Assembly: GCA_045580325.1 (NCBI GenBank) | Contig: JAZNNR010000018.1 | Location: 1-64,000 of the forward strand | Direction: 5' to 3' | Length of the DNA: 64,000 nt | Origin: SIG672 sp045580325 | GTDB lineage: Bacteria; Bacillota; Clostridia; Oscillospirales; CAG-272 | Part shown: piece by piece, positions 34,363 through 43,056 of the stretch | How the letters are laid out: every line of letters starts with the position of its first letter | Position numbering within the stretch: position 1 is the first letter of the stretch | The notes under the pieces: model-generated | Told to the model about the DNA's origin: nothing | Seen by the model: only the letters and a program-made list of their open reading frames with translations | Database searches by the model: none | Translations under genes and position numbers: made by a program

Positions 34363-37300
34363 TTATTCGTAAAGTTTGCCGATTCTGGTAAGTCTGTCGT
34401 ACTTAGCCTTTGCATTAGCTTCAGCCTGTGCGAAGAGCTTTTCTGCTCTTTCGGGGAATGCCTGTGCAAGACGTGTATAACGAGCTTCACCTGTGATGAA
34501 TTCCTTATAATCAGCTGTGGGCTCCTTGCTGTCGAGAACGAACTTGGTCTCTGCTGCAGGATTGTATCTGAACATGTGCCAGTAGCCTGCGTCAACAGCC
34601 TTCTTCATTTCAGCCTGGCAGTTAGCCATACCGCCCTTGATCGAGTGCATTTCACAAGGAGCGTAACCGATGATGAGCGAAGGTCCGGGATATGCTTCAG
34701 CTTCTGCAAGTGCCTTGAGTGTCTGGTTCATATCAGCACCCATAGCGATCTGTGCTACGTAAACGTATCCGTAAGACATTGCGATCTCTGCGAGGTTCTT
34801 CTTGCCGATCGCCTTACCTGCTGCTGCAAACTGAGCAACCTGTCCGATCTGAGAAGCCTTGGAAGCCTGTCCGCCTGTGTTGGAGTAAACCTCGGTATCG
34901 AATACCATTACGTTTACGTCTTCGCCAGATGCGAGTACGTGGTCAAGACCGCCGAAGCCGATATCGTATGCCCATCCGTCTCCACCGAAGATCCAAACTG
35001 CCTTCTTGGAGAGGTACTGCTTTTCAGCGAGGATCTTGGGAGCAACGGGGCATCCTTCTGCTGCTGCCTTTTCGAGTTCTGCAACGAGTGCCTTAGCTGC
35101 TGCCTGATTTTCAGAGCCGTTATTCTTAGTAGCGAGGAACTTCTCTGCTGCTGCCTTGAACTCGTCAGAAGCCTTATCGGATGCTGCCATTTCTTCTACC
35201 ATGCCGATGAGCTTTTCGCGGATGGTCTTCTGACCGATATACATACCGAGACCGTGCTCAGCGTTATCCTCGAAGAGCGAGTTAGCCCATGCTACACCGT
35301 AGCCCGATTCCTTGTTTACTGTGTAAGGAGTTGCGGGAGCAGATCCACCCCAGATGGAAGAACATCCTGTAGCGTTAGAAACGTACATTCTTTCACCGAA
35401 GAGCTGTGTGATAAGACGAGCGTAAGAGGTTTCTGCACAACCTGCGCAAGATCCCGAGTACTCGAGAAGGGGCTGCTTGAACTGCGATCCCTTAACGGTA
35501 ACGTTGATGAGTTCTTTCTTTTCTGCGACCTTTGCAACTGCGTAGTCGTAAGCTTCCTGCTGATCGAGCTGAGTAGCGATAGGCTTCATTTCGATAGCTG
35601 TGCCGAGCTTTTCGTTCTTGTTTACAGGGCAAGCCTTAACGCAGAGAGTACATCCCATACAGTCAAGAGGGCTTACTGCCATTGTAAACTTATAGGTTGT
35701 CTTAATAACGGGCTTAGCTGCGAACTTTGTAACTGCGGGTGCTGCTGCTGCCTCTTCTTCTGTCATAGCGAAAGGACGGATACAAGCGTGAGGACATACA
35801 AATGCACAGTTGTTACACTGGATACAGTGTTCGGGGTTCCACTGAGGAACGGAAACTGCAACGCCGCGCTTTTCGTATGCTGCGGAGCCCTGAGGGAATG
35901 TACCGTCAGCGTACTTAGCGAATGTTGCAACGCTGAGCGAGTCGCCCTGCATCTTACCAACGGGAACAACGATGTCGTTAACGAATTCAACGAGCTCGTC
36001 TCTTGTTCCTGTTGCCTTATTGGAAGGAGCTGTTTCGCCTGCGTTTGCCCAAGAAGCAGGAACGTCAACCTTGGTAAGAGCGTCCTTACCGGCGTCGATA
36101 GCTGCATAGTTGAGGTCAACGATAGCCTGTCCCTTCTTGATGTAGGACTTATATGCTGCCTTCTTCATATACTCGATAGCTTCGTCGATAGGAAGGATCT
36201 TTGCGAGTGCGAAGAATGCAGACTGAAGAACTGTGTTCTTAACCTTTGCGTTACCGAGGTCGATGGCGATCTTGGTAGCATTGATTGTGTAGAATTCGAT
36301 ATTGTTTTTAGCGATGTATGTCTTAACCGATGCAGGAAGGTTAGCGTCAAGCTCTTCTGCGTTCCAAGGGCAGTCGAGAAGGAATCTACCGCCGGGTTTA
36401 ACGTCGCTGATCATATCGTACTTCTTGAGGTACGCATTGTTGTGGCAAGCTACGAAGTCTGCCTTATTGATGTAGTAGGAAGACTTGATGGGGCTATCAC
36501 CGAAACGGAGGTGAGAAATTGTAATACCCGATGTCTTCTTGGAATCATACTGGAAGTATGCCTGAATGTATTTATCGGTATGGTCGCCGATGATCTTGAT
36601 AGAGTTCTTGTTTGCACCAACTGTACCGTCGCCGCCGAGACCCCAGAACTTGCACTGGATCATATCAACGGGGGCGGTGTTAGGAGCAGCTACCTCAGTA
36701 AGAGAGTGTCCTGTGAGGTCGTCTACGATACCGATAGTGAAGTGGTTCTTCTGCTCGCCTGCCATATTAGCGTAAACTGCGAAAATGGAAGCGGGTGTTG
36801 TATCCTTAGAACCAAGGCCGTATCTACCGCCGAGAACCTTAACGCTTCTGCCGCATTCGTTAAGACCAGCAACTACGTCGAGATAGAGAGGTTCGCCGAG
36901 AGAGCCGGGTTCCTTTGTTCTGTCAAGAACAGAAACGACCTTTGCGCTTGCGGGGATAGCTTCTGCGAGCTTTTCAGCTACGAAGGGTCTGTAAAGTCTT
37001 ACCTTAACAAGACCAACCTTTTCGCCCTTAGCTGTGAGGTAGTCAACAACCTCTTCTGCAACGTCGCAAACAGAGCCCATAGCGATGATAACGCGCTCTG
37101 CATCGGGTGCACCGTAGTAGTTGAAGAGCTTGTAGTTTGTACCGAGCTTTTCGTTAACCTTGTCCATATATTCCTCTACGATTGCGGGAAGTGCATCGTA
37201 GTAGGGGTTGCAGGACTCTCTGTGCTGGAAGAAGATGTCGCCGTTTTCAGCAGATCCGCGAAGTACGGGAGCTGTTTCGGGGTTGAGAGATCTGTTACGG

Positions 37301-37932
37301 AATGCTGCAACTGCGTCCCAGTCAAGCATCTCTGCGAGGTCTTTATAATCCCAAGCGGCAACCTTTGTGATCTCGTGAGATGTACGGAAGCCGTCGAAGA
37401 AGTTGAGGAAAGGAACCCTTCCCTTGATTGTAGCAAGGTGTGCAACTGCACCAAGGTCCATAACTTCCTGACCGTTGGACTCAGCCATCATAGCAAAGCC
37501 TGTCTGACGGCAAGCATATACGTCGGAATGGTCTCCGAAAATGTTAAGAGCGTGGGAAGCAACGCATCTTGCGGAAACGTGAATTACGCAAGGAAGAAGC
37601 TCACCTGCGATCTTATACATATTGGGGATCATAAGGAGAAGACCCTGAGATGCGGTGTATGTAGTGGTGAATGCGCCTGCTGCGAGTGAGCCGTGAACTG
37701 TACCTGCAGCACCTGCCTCGGACTGCATTTCTACAACCTTAACGTTTGTGCCGAACACGTTCTTTGCGGGTTCGCCAAAAATGTTCTTGTTGGATGCCGA
37801 CCAAGTGTCAGTAACTTCAGCCATATTGGATGAAGGGGTGATAGGATAGATACCTGCTACCTCGGTGAACGCGTAAGAAACGTGCGCCGCGGCGGTATTA
37901 CCGTCCATCGATACTTTTCTTCTGTTTATCAC
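34363..37932 (-). CDS. nifJ: Pyruvate:ferredoxin (flavodoxin) oxidoreductase
   Basis: A 1189-residue single-chain enzyme that oxidises pyruvate with CoA to acetyl-CoA and CO2 while reducing ferredoxin, central to anaerobic energy metabolism. N-terminal domain begins MDGNTAAAHVSYAFTEVAGI. The middle 2x[4Fe-4S] ferredoxin part has CIQCNNCAFVCPHACI and CMGCTLCVKACP. The thiamine pyrophosphate region has GSCAGCAETSYARL, and TGCSSIWGGSAPATPY. GTG start at 37932 with GGAGGT SD. It stands alone with promoter and terminator. A long antisense frame on the other strand is a codon-bias artefact. Confidence 0.97.
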   Translation of the reverse strand: MINRRKVSMDGNTAAAHVSYAFTEVAGIYPITPSSNMAEVTDTWSASNKNIFGEPAKNVFGTNVKVVEMQSEAGAAGTVHGSLAAGAFTTTYTASQGLLLMIPNMYKIAGELLPCVIHVSARCVASHALNIFGDHSDVYACRQTGFAMMAESNGQEVMDLGAVAHLATIKGRVPFLNFFDGFRTSHEITKVAAWDYKDLAEMLDWDAVAAFRNRSLNPETAPVLRGSAENGDIFFQHRESCNPYYDALPAIVEEYMDKVNEKLGTNYKLFNYYGAPDAERVIIAMGSVCDVAEEVVDYLTAKGEKVGLVKVRLYRPFVAEKLAEAIPASAKVVSVLDRTKEPGSLGEPLYLDVVAGLNECGRSVKVLGGRYGLGSKDTTPASIFAVYANMAGEQKNHFTIGIVDDLTGHSLTEVAAPNTAPVDMIQCKFWGLGGDGTVGANKNSIKIIGDHTDKYIQAYFQYDSKKTSGITISHLRFGDSPIKSSYYINKADFVACHNNAYLKKYDMISDVKPGGRFLLDCPWNAEELDANLPASVKTYIAKNNIEFYTINATKIAIDLGNAKVKNTVLQSAFFALAKILPIDEAIEYMKKAAYKSYIKKGQAIVDLNYAAIDAGKDALTKVDVPASWANAGETAPSNKATGTRDELVEFVNDIVVPVGKMQGDSLSVATFAKYADGTFPQGSAAYEKRGVAVSVPQWNPEHCIQCNNCAFVCPHACIRPFAMTEEEAAAAPAVTKFAAKPVIKTTYKFTMAVSPLDCMGCTLCVKACPVNKNEKLGTAIEMKPIATQLDQQEAYDYAVAKVAEKKELINVTVKGSQFKQPLLEYSGSCAGCAETSYARLITQLFGERMYVSNATGCSSIWGGSAPATPYTVNKESGYGVAWANSLFEDNAEHGLGMYIGQKTIREKLIGMVEEMAASDKASDEFKAAAEKFLATKNNGSENQAAAKALVAELEKAAAEGCPVAPKILAEKQYLSKKAVWIFGGDGWAYDIGFGGLDHVLASGEDVNVMVFDTEVYSNTGGQASKASQIGQVAQFAAAGKAIGKKNLAEIAMSYGYVYVAQIAMGADMNQTLKALAEAEAYPGPSLIIGYAPCEMHSIKGGMANCQAEMKKAVDAGYWHMFRYNPAAETKFVLDSKEPTADYKEFITGEARYTRLAQAFPERAEKLFAQAEANAKAKYDRLTRIGKLYE

Positions 37933-37974
37933 TTTGTGATACCTCCGAATAAATTATTTTTTTCATACGCTATT

Positions 37975-38003
37975 ATTTTACCACCTTATTATCGAAATGT
38001 AAA
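37975..38003 (-). promoter_or_regulatory. nifJ promoter
   Basis: Minus strand TTTACA (38003-37998), 17-bp spacer, TAAAAT (37980-37975). Confidence 0.65.
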
Positions 38004-38087
38004 GACCTTTTGATAAAGTTTTGTCAATTTTCTTTGTGAATTATTGATAAATTTTTTGTAAATTATAATTTTTATGGTAAAAAACGA

Positions 38088-38115
38088 TTGTCAAACTAAA
38101 AAAAAATGTTAAAAT
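38088..38115 (+). promoter_or_regulatory. Promoter of the small gene upstream of the zeta-like kinase
   Basis: TTGTCA (38088-38093), 16-bp spacer, TAAAAT (38110-38115). Confidence 0.6.
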
Positions 38116-38151
38116 TAAGATAAAACACTTTTTATGAAGGGATCTATACGT

Positions 38152-38397
38152 ATGCTTACTCTTGAAGCTAACAAAGAATTCACCGACACCCTGACTTCGA
38201 CAACCGATAAAACAGCACAGCCTGTCAGCAAGAGTCTTAAGGATATATACTCGTCCTTTGCCAGTGTCAGCGTTTCCGAGCTTGAAAACGCTATCGTCGC
38301 AGCAACGGACAGAGATGAAAAGGTTCTTTACAGAACTCTTCTCAACCTTAAGCTTCAGCTTGATCAGGAAAAGATAATCAATCAGACACTTCTTTGA
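38152..38397 (+). CDS. Small helical protein upstream of a zeta-toxin-like kinase
   Basis: An 81-residue protein (MLTLEANKEFTDTLTSTTDK... then Lys/Leu/Gln-rich helices). I do not recognise the family. It is predicted as two to three helices without signal or membrane part. The start at 38152 has a GAAGGGA SD; the frame opens earlier at 38134. It lies 48 bases upstream of the 38446 kinase under one promoter. Position and size resemble an antitoxin before a zeta-type toxin, but this is inference. Confidence 0.55.
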   Translation: MLTLEANKEFTDTLTSTTDKTAQPVSKSLKDIYSSFASVSVSELENAIVAATDRDEKVLYRTLLNLKLQLDQEKIINQTLL

Positions 38398-38445
38398 TTT
38401 CATCACTTCAAATCACAGAAACGACCGGAGAGGAGGCGACAACGT

Positions 38446-39048
38446 ATGACAGCAAATGAGAACAAACCGAATTATATTATATTTGCCGGAATAAACGGTG
38501 CGGGCAAAACCGCTCTTTACAACGTTCTTTCTCCGCATACCGATCTCGGCACGCGCGTAAGCGTTGACGATATCGCCGCATCGCTCGGGGATTGGCGGGA
38601 CACGCTCGTCCAGCTCAAAGCCGCAAGAAGCGCTATGAACCTTCTTGCCGACCTTATTGAAAAAAGAGTTTCGATAAATCAGGAAACTACTCTTCCCGGC
38701 GAAGCTATCGTGCGCTTTGCAAAGCAGGCGCGTGAGGCGGGATATTTTATCACCCTTTATTTCGTCGGCATAGAGAACGTCGAAATGGCTATTGAGCGAG
38801 TCAAGGAGCGCGTTGCAAAGGGCGGACACGGCATTGAAGAAGCAGTCATACGCAAACGATTTGCCGCGCTGGCGGGAAATCTTGCACGCCTTGTTCCCTA
38901 CTGCGACGTTGTTTACCTTTACGACAATTCAAGACGTTTCAGACAGGTTGCCGTTATGAAGGGCGGAGTGATGGTCGACATCGACCCCGATATGCCTCTC
39001 TGGCTCAGACTTGTTCCGGGTGCGCCCGAATATACCGGTGCTGTATAG
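38446..39048 (+). CDS. Zeta-toxin-like P-loop kinase
   Basis: A 200-residue protein with Walker A GINGAGKTALYN (residues about 14-25), then VSVDDIAASLG and the QETTLPGEAIV block, and the GGHGIEEAVIRKRF motif in the lid region, all shared with the zeta toxin/UDP-N-acetylglucosamine kinase family (COG4185). True zeta toxins phosphorylate UDP-GlcNAc and poison cell-wall synthesis; chromosomal relatives of this group have unproven substrates. GGAGAGGAGG SD. It could be a toxin paired with the upstream small gene, or a housekeeping kinase. Confidence 0.75.
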   Translation: MTANENKPNYIIFAGINGAGKTALYNVLSPHTDLGTRVSVDDIAASLGDWRDTLVQLKAARSAMNLLADLIEKRVSINQETTLPGEAIVRFAKQAREAGYFITLYFVGIENVEMAIERVKERVAKGGHGIEEAVIRKRFAALAGNLARLVPYCDVVYLYDNSRRFRQVAVMKGGVMVDIDPDMPLWLRLVPGAPEYTGAV

Positions 39049-39106
39049 TAAAAACATATCTGCTAAAATTTGCAAATCATTTTAAAACAACGGAGTACTT
39101 ATATAA

Positions 39107-40531
39107 ATGTCAAATAGCAGCAAGTACAAAAGGCTGATAAGCAACACGGCGATGATCGCCGTCGGCAGCTTCGGCTCGAAAATTCTGAAATATCTTCTCG
39201 TAAGATTTTATACAGAGCTTCTTTCTGCCGAAGAGTACGGTCTTGCCGAAAACCTGACCGAAATGGCAATTCTTTTGATTCCCGTAATATCGCTCGGCAT
39301 AGCCGACGCCGTTCACAGATTCCTGATGGACAAGAGCTATTCCCCCAAGGACGTATTTTCCTCGGGTATTGCGGCTTGGCTTATGGGCTCGCTTATCCTT
39401 GCCATAGTAATACCTATACTTTCCTCGATAAATTACTTCCACGACCACGTGTGGCTTATTTTACTCTACATTTCGGCTTCCATATTCCATTCGCTCTGCT
39501 CGCAGTTCGCAATATCGCTTAACAAATTCGGGCTCGGAGCTGTCGCGGGTATAGCCAACACGCTGACTATGCTTCTGTGCAACATTCTCTTCCTGCTTCC
39601 GCTCGGTATGGGCGTTACGGGATACGTCCTTTCTGTCATCGTTGCAGACGTAGTTGCCGCGCTTATTCTCATTTTCGCGCTGAAGCTCTGGAGATACGTT
39701 GACTTTACCGCGGTGCAAAAGGAAACTCTTAAAAAGATGCTCCGCTTCAGTATTCCGCTTATTCCGACCGCGGTTTTCTGGTGGATAATAAATGTTTCCG
39801 ACAAATTTATGGTAACTGCATTTATCAGCGAAGCGGCAAACGGTATCTATTCTGCGGCATATAAGATCCCCTCGCTAATTATGTTCGTAAGCGGAATCTT
39901 CCTCGCTGCTTGGAAGAACTCGGCTATAAACGAATTCGGAAACGAGGAAACGGGAAAATTCTATTCAACAGTCTTTAAAACGTCGTCGGGAATGTACTTT
40001 ATGGTATCCTCGGTGCTTATCGCAGGAACGCCTATTCTCGTAAGACTTCTCTTCTCCGACGAATATCAGTCGGCTTGGGTATATGTCCCGATTCTGACCG
40101 CAGCTATGGTATTTTATAACTGCTCGTCCTTCTTTGGAAGTATATACACGGTCGTTAAAAAATCGACCTATTCGCTCTACACCTCGCTTATCGGCGCTAT
40201 ACTGAACGTAGCGCTGAATTATTTCCTGCTCGTAAATTACAAAGACGCTTACGGCGCGGCAGTTGCAACTCTCGTTTGCTATATTGCCGTATTCGTTATT
40301 CGCGCCATAAGCGTCCGTAAATTCATTAACTTTGACATTTCGCCCGTAAAGACCACTCTGAACTCTGTCCTTATTATCGCACAGGTCGCTCTGGTAACAC
40401 TTCGACCGAGGTTCTGGTTTATAGGCGGCATACTCTTTGCGCTTGTCATAATTGCGCTCAACGTAAAGCCCTTTATTATACTTGCGCTGAACATTCTTAA
40501 AAAGCTGAAAAATCGCCGCAAAGCTGTCTGA
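39107..40531 (+). CDS. Polysaccharide flippase (MOP superfamily, Wzx/MurJ-like)
   Basis: A 474-residue membrane protein with about 12-14 hydrophobic helices and a family N-terminus (NTAMIAVGSFGSKILKYLLV, RFYTELLSAEEYGLAE). Members flip lipid-linked sugars across the membrane. No glycosyltransferase genes are nearby, so the substrate is unknown. The start has an ACGGAG SD. It faces the three unknown minus-strand genes. Confidence 0.85.
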   Translation: MSNSSKYKRLISNTAMIAVGSFGSKILKYLLVRFYTELLSAEEYGLAENLTEMAILLIPVISLGIADAVHRFLMDKSYSPKDVFSSGIAAWLMGSLILAIVIPILSSINYFHDHVWLILLYISASIFHSLCSQFAISLNKFGLGAVAGIANTLTMLLCNILFLLPLGMGVTGYVLSVIVADVVAALILIFALKLWRYVDFTAVQKETLKKMLRFSIPLIPTAVFWWIINVSDKFMVTAFISEAANGIYSAAYKIPSLIMFVSGIFLAAWKNSAINEFGNEETGKFYSTVFKTSSGMYFMVSSVLIAGTPILVRLLFSDEYQSAWVYVPILTAAMVFYNCSSFFGSIYTVVKKSTYSLYTSLIGAILNVALNYFLLVNYKDAYGAAVATLVCYIAVFVIRAISVRKFINFDISPVKTTLNSVLIIAQVALVTLRPRFWFIGGILFALVIIALNVKPFIILALNILKKLKNRRKAV

Positions 40532-40550
40532 TATACTAAGACAGGGGTGT

Positions 40551-41078
40551 TTACGCCCCTATCATAAGTATCAGTCCGAGGATAAGCATAATATCGTCGT
40601 CGTATTCTCCCGAGCTTCCGAGCATAAGGAGCCCTGTGAGCACCATATCCTCGAAGGTCATTTTTCGTACCGACGCCACGACGTCGCCCGTTTTATCGGC
40701 GATTTTTGTGCCCTCTGAAACGTCGCTGAAAGCATCTGTGCTTTCCTCTTTTATCTCTATAGCCTCATCGCGCTCTGCATCTGCCCTTCCGTCATTTTCA
40801 AGATCCGGAACTTCGGGAGTGGGTGGAGCTTTATCGGGATATACCGATACCTGCGACAGCGCCTCGGGCAAAAAGTCCTTTGGGTCGGGATACACTATAA
40901 TCTCGCCCTCTCTATCCTCTGTAACAGGAATGTCAAGAGCCATTATTGCTCGGGTCTCCGCCACAGTAGGCTCTGCCCTTGTCTTTATCGGCTCTGTTTT
41001 TTCAAGGGCTGTGTGAGGCGTAGGTGCAGGTCTGCTTCTTTGCGTGCGGTCGCCGCCGTAAAATCTTCTGCTATACAC
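40551..41078 (-). CDS. Unknown protein with hydrophobic C-terminal tail
   Basis: A 175-residue protein with a basic, Arg/Pro-rich N-terminus (YSRRFYGGDRTQRSRP), a long low-complexity acidic middle, and a hydrophobic tail ending DDDIMLILGLILMIGA. Tail-anchored or coat-type proteins of spore formers often look like this, but no family was recognised. It is the last of three consecutive genes and starts about 16 bases after the 41094 gene. Confidence 0.55.
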   Translation of the reverse strand: MYSRRFYGGDRTQRSRPAPTPHTALEKTEPIKTRAEPTVAETRAIMALDIPVTEDREGEIIVYPDPKDFLPEALSQVSVYPDKAPPTPEVPDLENDGRADAERDEAIEIKEESTDAFSDVSEGTKIADKTGDVVASVRKMTFEDMVLTGLLMLGSSGEYDDDIMLILGLILMIGA

Positions 41079-41093
41079 TAATGCACCCTCCCA

Positions 41094-41546
41094 TCACCTT
41101 TTAGAGTAAAGTCCGCCCGCCGCATCGGCAAGACCGATGATCTTTATCACGACGTCGAGCTTATCTCTTTTTTCATCGCTTAGGAAGGGACGCATAGCTT
41201 CAAGAAGCCTTATTCTGTCGCATGATTTTATTTTTCGGTAAGAATGTCCGTGATTTTCGTGGTTTTCGCGATTTTTAGGTATATTTGATTCAAGCGGATT
41301 TGAGGCTGTATTTTTGACCTCGTATTTATTACTGCTCTCGTTTACAGTATTACTTGTTTCCTGAAAAGCCTGCTGCTTGGGTTCTGAACTGTTATCGCTG
41401 TTATCTCCTATCCCAAGACCGCCGAGCAGTCCCGATGAGGAAAGCGTTCCCGCAAGGCTCATAACCTTTCCGAGAGCCTCGGGATCCTCGAGCATTTTGG
41501 CTATCACAGAGCCCATATCTCCCATATTACTGATATTACCGTTCAT
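41094..41546 (-). CDS. Unknown protein with Gly/Leu/Ser-rich N-terminus
   Basis: A 150-residue protein. The N-terminal half has MGSVIAKMLEDPEALGKVMS and a Gly/Leu/Ser-rich stretch (GTLSSSGLLGGLGIG). A low-complexity Asn/Ser/Glu middle and a charged C-terminal helix region (RIRLLEAMRPFLSDEKRDKL) follow. No signal peptide or family was recognised. It lies between two other unknown genes in one operon. Confidence 0.55.
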   Translation of the reverse strand: MNGNISNMGDMGSVIAKMLEDPEALGKVMSLAGTLSSSGLLGGLGIGDNSDNSSEPKQQAFQETSNTVNESSNKYEVKNTASNPLESNIPKNRENHENHGHSYRKIKSCDRIRLLEAMRPFLSDEKRDKLDVVIKIIGLADAAGGLYSKR

Positions 41547-41575
41547 TTGATATGACCATACCTTTCAAGTTTATG

Positions 41576-41860
41576 TTATGTCGGTGTGCTATTGTCTGTG
41601 CCGTCGGGTGAAAGACCAAGCAGTTCGTTTGTCTTTTCACTGCCGAGCCGCGCGGCAAGTTTTTTTATGTCAGAATCGCTCGCGCGGGCTATCATAGCTC
41701 TGAGTGCCTCGCTGTTTGCGCTTAGAGCCGCAACCTGTGCTCTATTCATACCCATAGCACTAAGCGCAGAGGATATGACCTCGGCAAAGCTCTCCTTATC
41801 AAGATTGGCGAGCGCTCTTATCTTATCCGCGTCCTCGGCTGACATTTCGTATTTTTTCAT
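41576..41860 (-). CDS. Small unknown helical protein
   Basis: A 94-residue protein, mostly helical (MSAEDADKIRALANLDKESF..., then SDSDIKKLAARLGSEKTNEL) with a short Ser/Thr/Pro-rich tail. AGGGAGG SD. First gene of the three-gene unknown operon. Nothing in it identifies a function. Confidence 0.55.
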   Translation of the reverse strand: MKKYEMSAEDADKIRALANLDKESFAEVISSALSAMGMNRAQVAALSANSEALRAMIARASDSDIKKLAARLGSEKTNELLGLSPDGTDNSTPT

Positions 41861-41966
41861 AAATTCCCTCCTTTAGCGATTTATCTCACGCTTCAAGGTC
41901 AGTATATGCGCTTTTTTCGCGTTTGCCATAAAACTCACCAAAGCGCCATTCTTTTGGAGAATAAAT

Positions 41967-42509
41967 ATGATAACTGCTTCAAACACAGAAAGAAAGCTGA
42001 TAGCTCTTTCCGATTCGCACGGAAATACAAGAAATCTTACAAAGATCTTTGAGATGCACCGCGACGCAGATGCTTTTATCCATCTCGGCGACGGAGCATA
42101 CGAATTTTCAAGGCTGTGCAAGCTGTTCGGAGTTATCGGATACTCTGTTCTCGGCAACTGCGACCGCAGATTTATTTGCAGCGACGCGCAAGATCCTTAT
42201 GCGGTAGCCTATTTTGCAAATTACAGATTTTTTATGACTCACGGACACCTTTACGGCGTGAAATCGGGGAGAGAAAATCTCATCGCACACGCAAGAAAGG
42301 CTCTTCCCGACGTTGATTTTGTACTTTACGGACACACGCACCTTCCCGAAAACAGATACATTCCCGCCGAAAGTGAGGGCGAAAAGCCGATATATCTTAT
42401 AAATCCGGGCAGTATCTCTCAGCCTCGGCAGTCGCGCACTCCAACCTATGCGCTGATTCTGATAAAAGATAAAAATATCATTACAAATATTGCAGAGTTA
42501 AACGTTTGA
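41967..42509 (+). CDS. YfcE/MJ0936-type metallophosphodiesterase
   Basis: A 180-residue enzyme with all blocks of the family: LIALSDSHGN, DAFIHLGDGAYE, VLGNCDRR, THGHLYGV, and YGHTHLPE with NPGSISQPR. These are metal-dependent phosphodiesterases of small substrates in the cytoplasm; the physiological substrate is unknown. SD GGAG. It is first in a plus-strand run with a PH-like gene and rqcH. Confidence 0.9.
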   Translation: MITASNTERKLIALSDSHGNTRNLTKIFEMHRDADAFIHLGDGAYEFSRLCKLFGVIGYSVLGNCDRRFICSDAQDPYAVAYFANYRFFMTHGHLYGVKSGRENLIAHARKALPDVDFVLYGHTHLPENRYIPAESEGEKPIYLINPGSISQPRQSRTPTYALILIKDKNIITNIAELNV

Positions 42510-42522
42510 AAGGACTTAAGAA

Positions 42523-43053
42523 ATGTTAAGCTATAAACCGAAAAGATATATGAAAAACGCGATCATTGCCGAAGCTGTCCTCTTTTTCGTGCTTATCGCG
42601 CTTGCCGTTATCGCGGCGCTTGACCTTGATTACAGGGTATTAAGCCAAGGTCTTGTTTTCGTCGTTGCCGCAGGCATTCTTTACATAGCTATGAGATATA
42701 TGCTCGCTCAGTACACCTACACGATTTCGAAAGACAGCTTTGAGGTCAGCCGTCTTTTAGGAAAAGTTCCGAACGTTCTTATTCTCGCCGAGATAAGCGA
42801 AAACGACAGTCTTGTGAGGATTTCGGGCAGAAAAGATCTCAAAAAATACGGAGTAACGAAAACAGAAAACGTCTGTGCCAACCTCGCTCCGCACGGACTT
42901 TATGCCTATATTTCGGTGTCGGAGGGCAAAAAGACGGCAATTCTTATCGAATGCGACGAGCTTTTTGCGCTTGCGGTCAGCGAAAGGATAAATATGAAAA
43001 AGCTTGCAAAAAAGAGCGAGAAACAGGAAGAAAACAGAGAAACGGAGGACTAA
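42523..43053 (+). CDS. Membrane protein with PH-like domain
   Basis: A 176-residue protein: two N-terminal membrane helices (about residues 12-32 and 36-58) then a soluble PH-like fold (about 65-145: YTISKDSFEVSRLLGK and the following strands) and a Lys/Glu-rich tail. Family unknown. It sits 13 bases after the phosphodiesterase and its end overlaps the SD of rqcH, so these three are likely translated as one operon. Confidence 0.65.
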   Translation: MLSYKPKRYMKNAIIAEAVLFFVLIALAVIAALDLDYRVLSQGLVFVVAAGILYIAMRYMLAQYTYTISKDSFEVSRLLGKVPNVLILAEISENDSLVRISGRKDLKKYGVTKTENVCANLAPHGLYAYISVSEGKKTAILIECDELFALAVSERINMKKLAKKSEKQEENRETED

Positions 43054-43056
43054 GTT

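Noticed and set aside
34336..37689. An 1117-codon open frame on the plus strand opposite nifJ
   Set aside because: It is rich in Cys, Leu, Ser and Val in a way produced by the codon bias of nifJ; it has no SD and no recognisable domain. nifJ on the other strand is certain.
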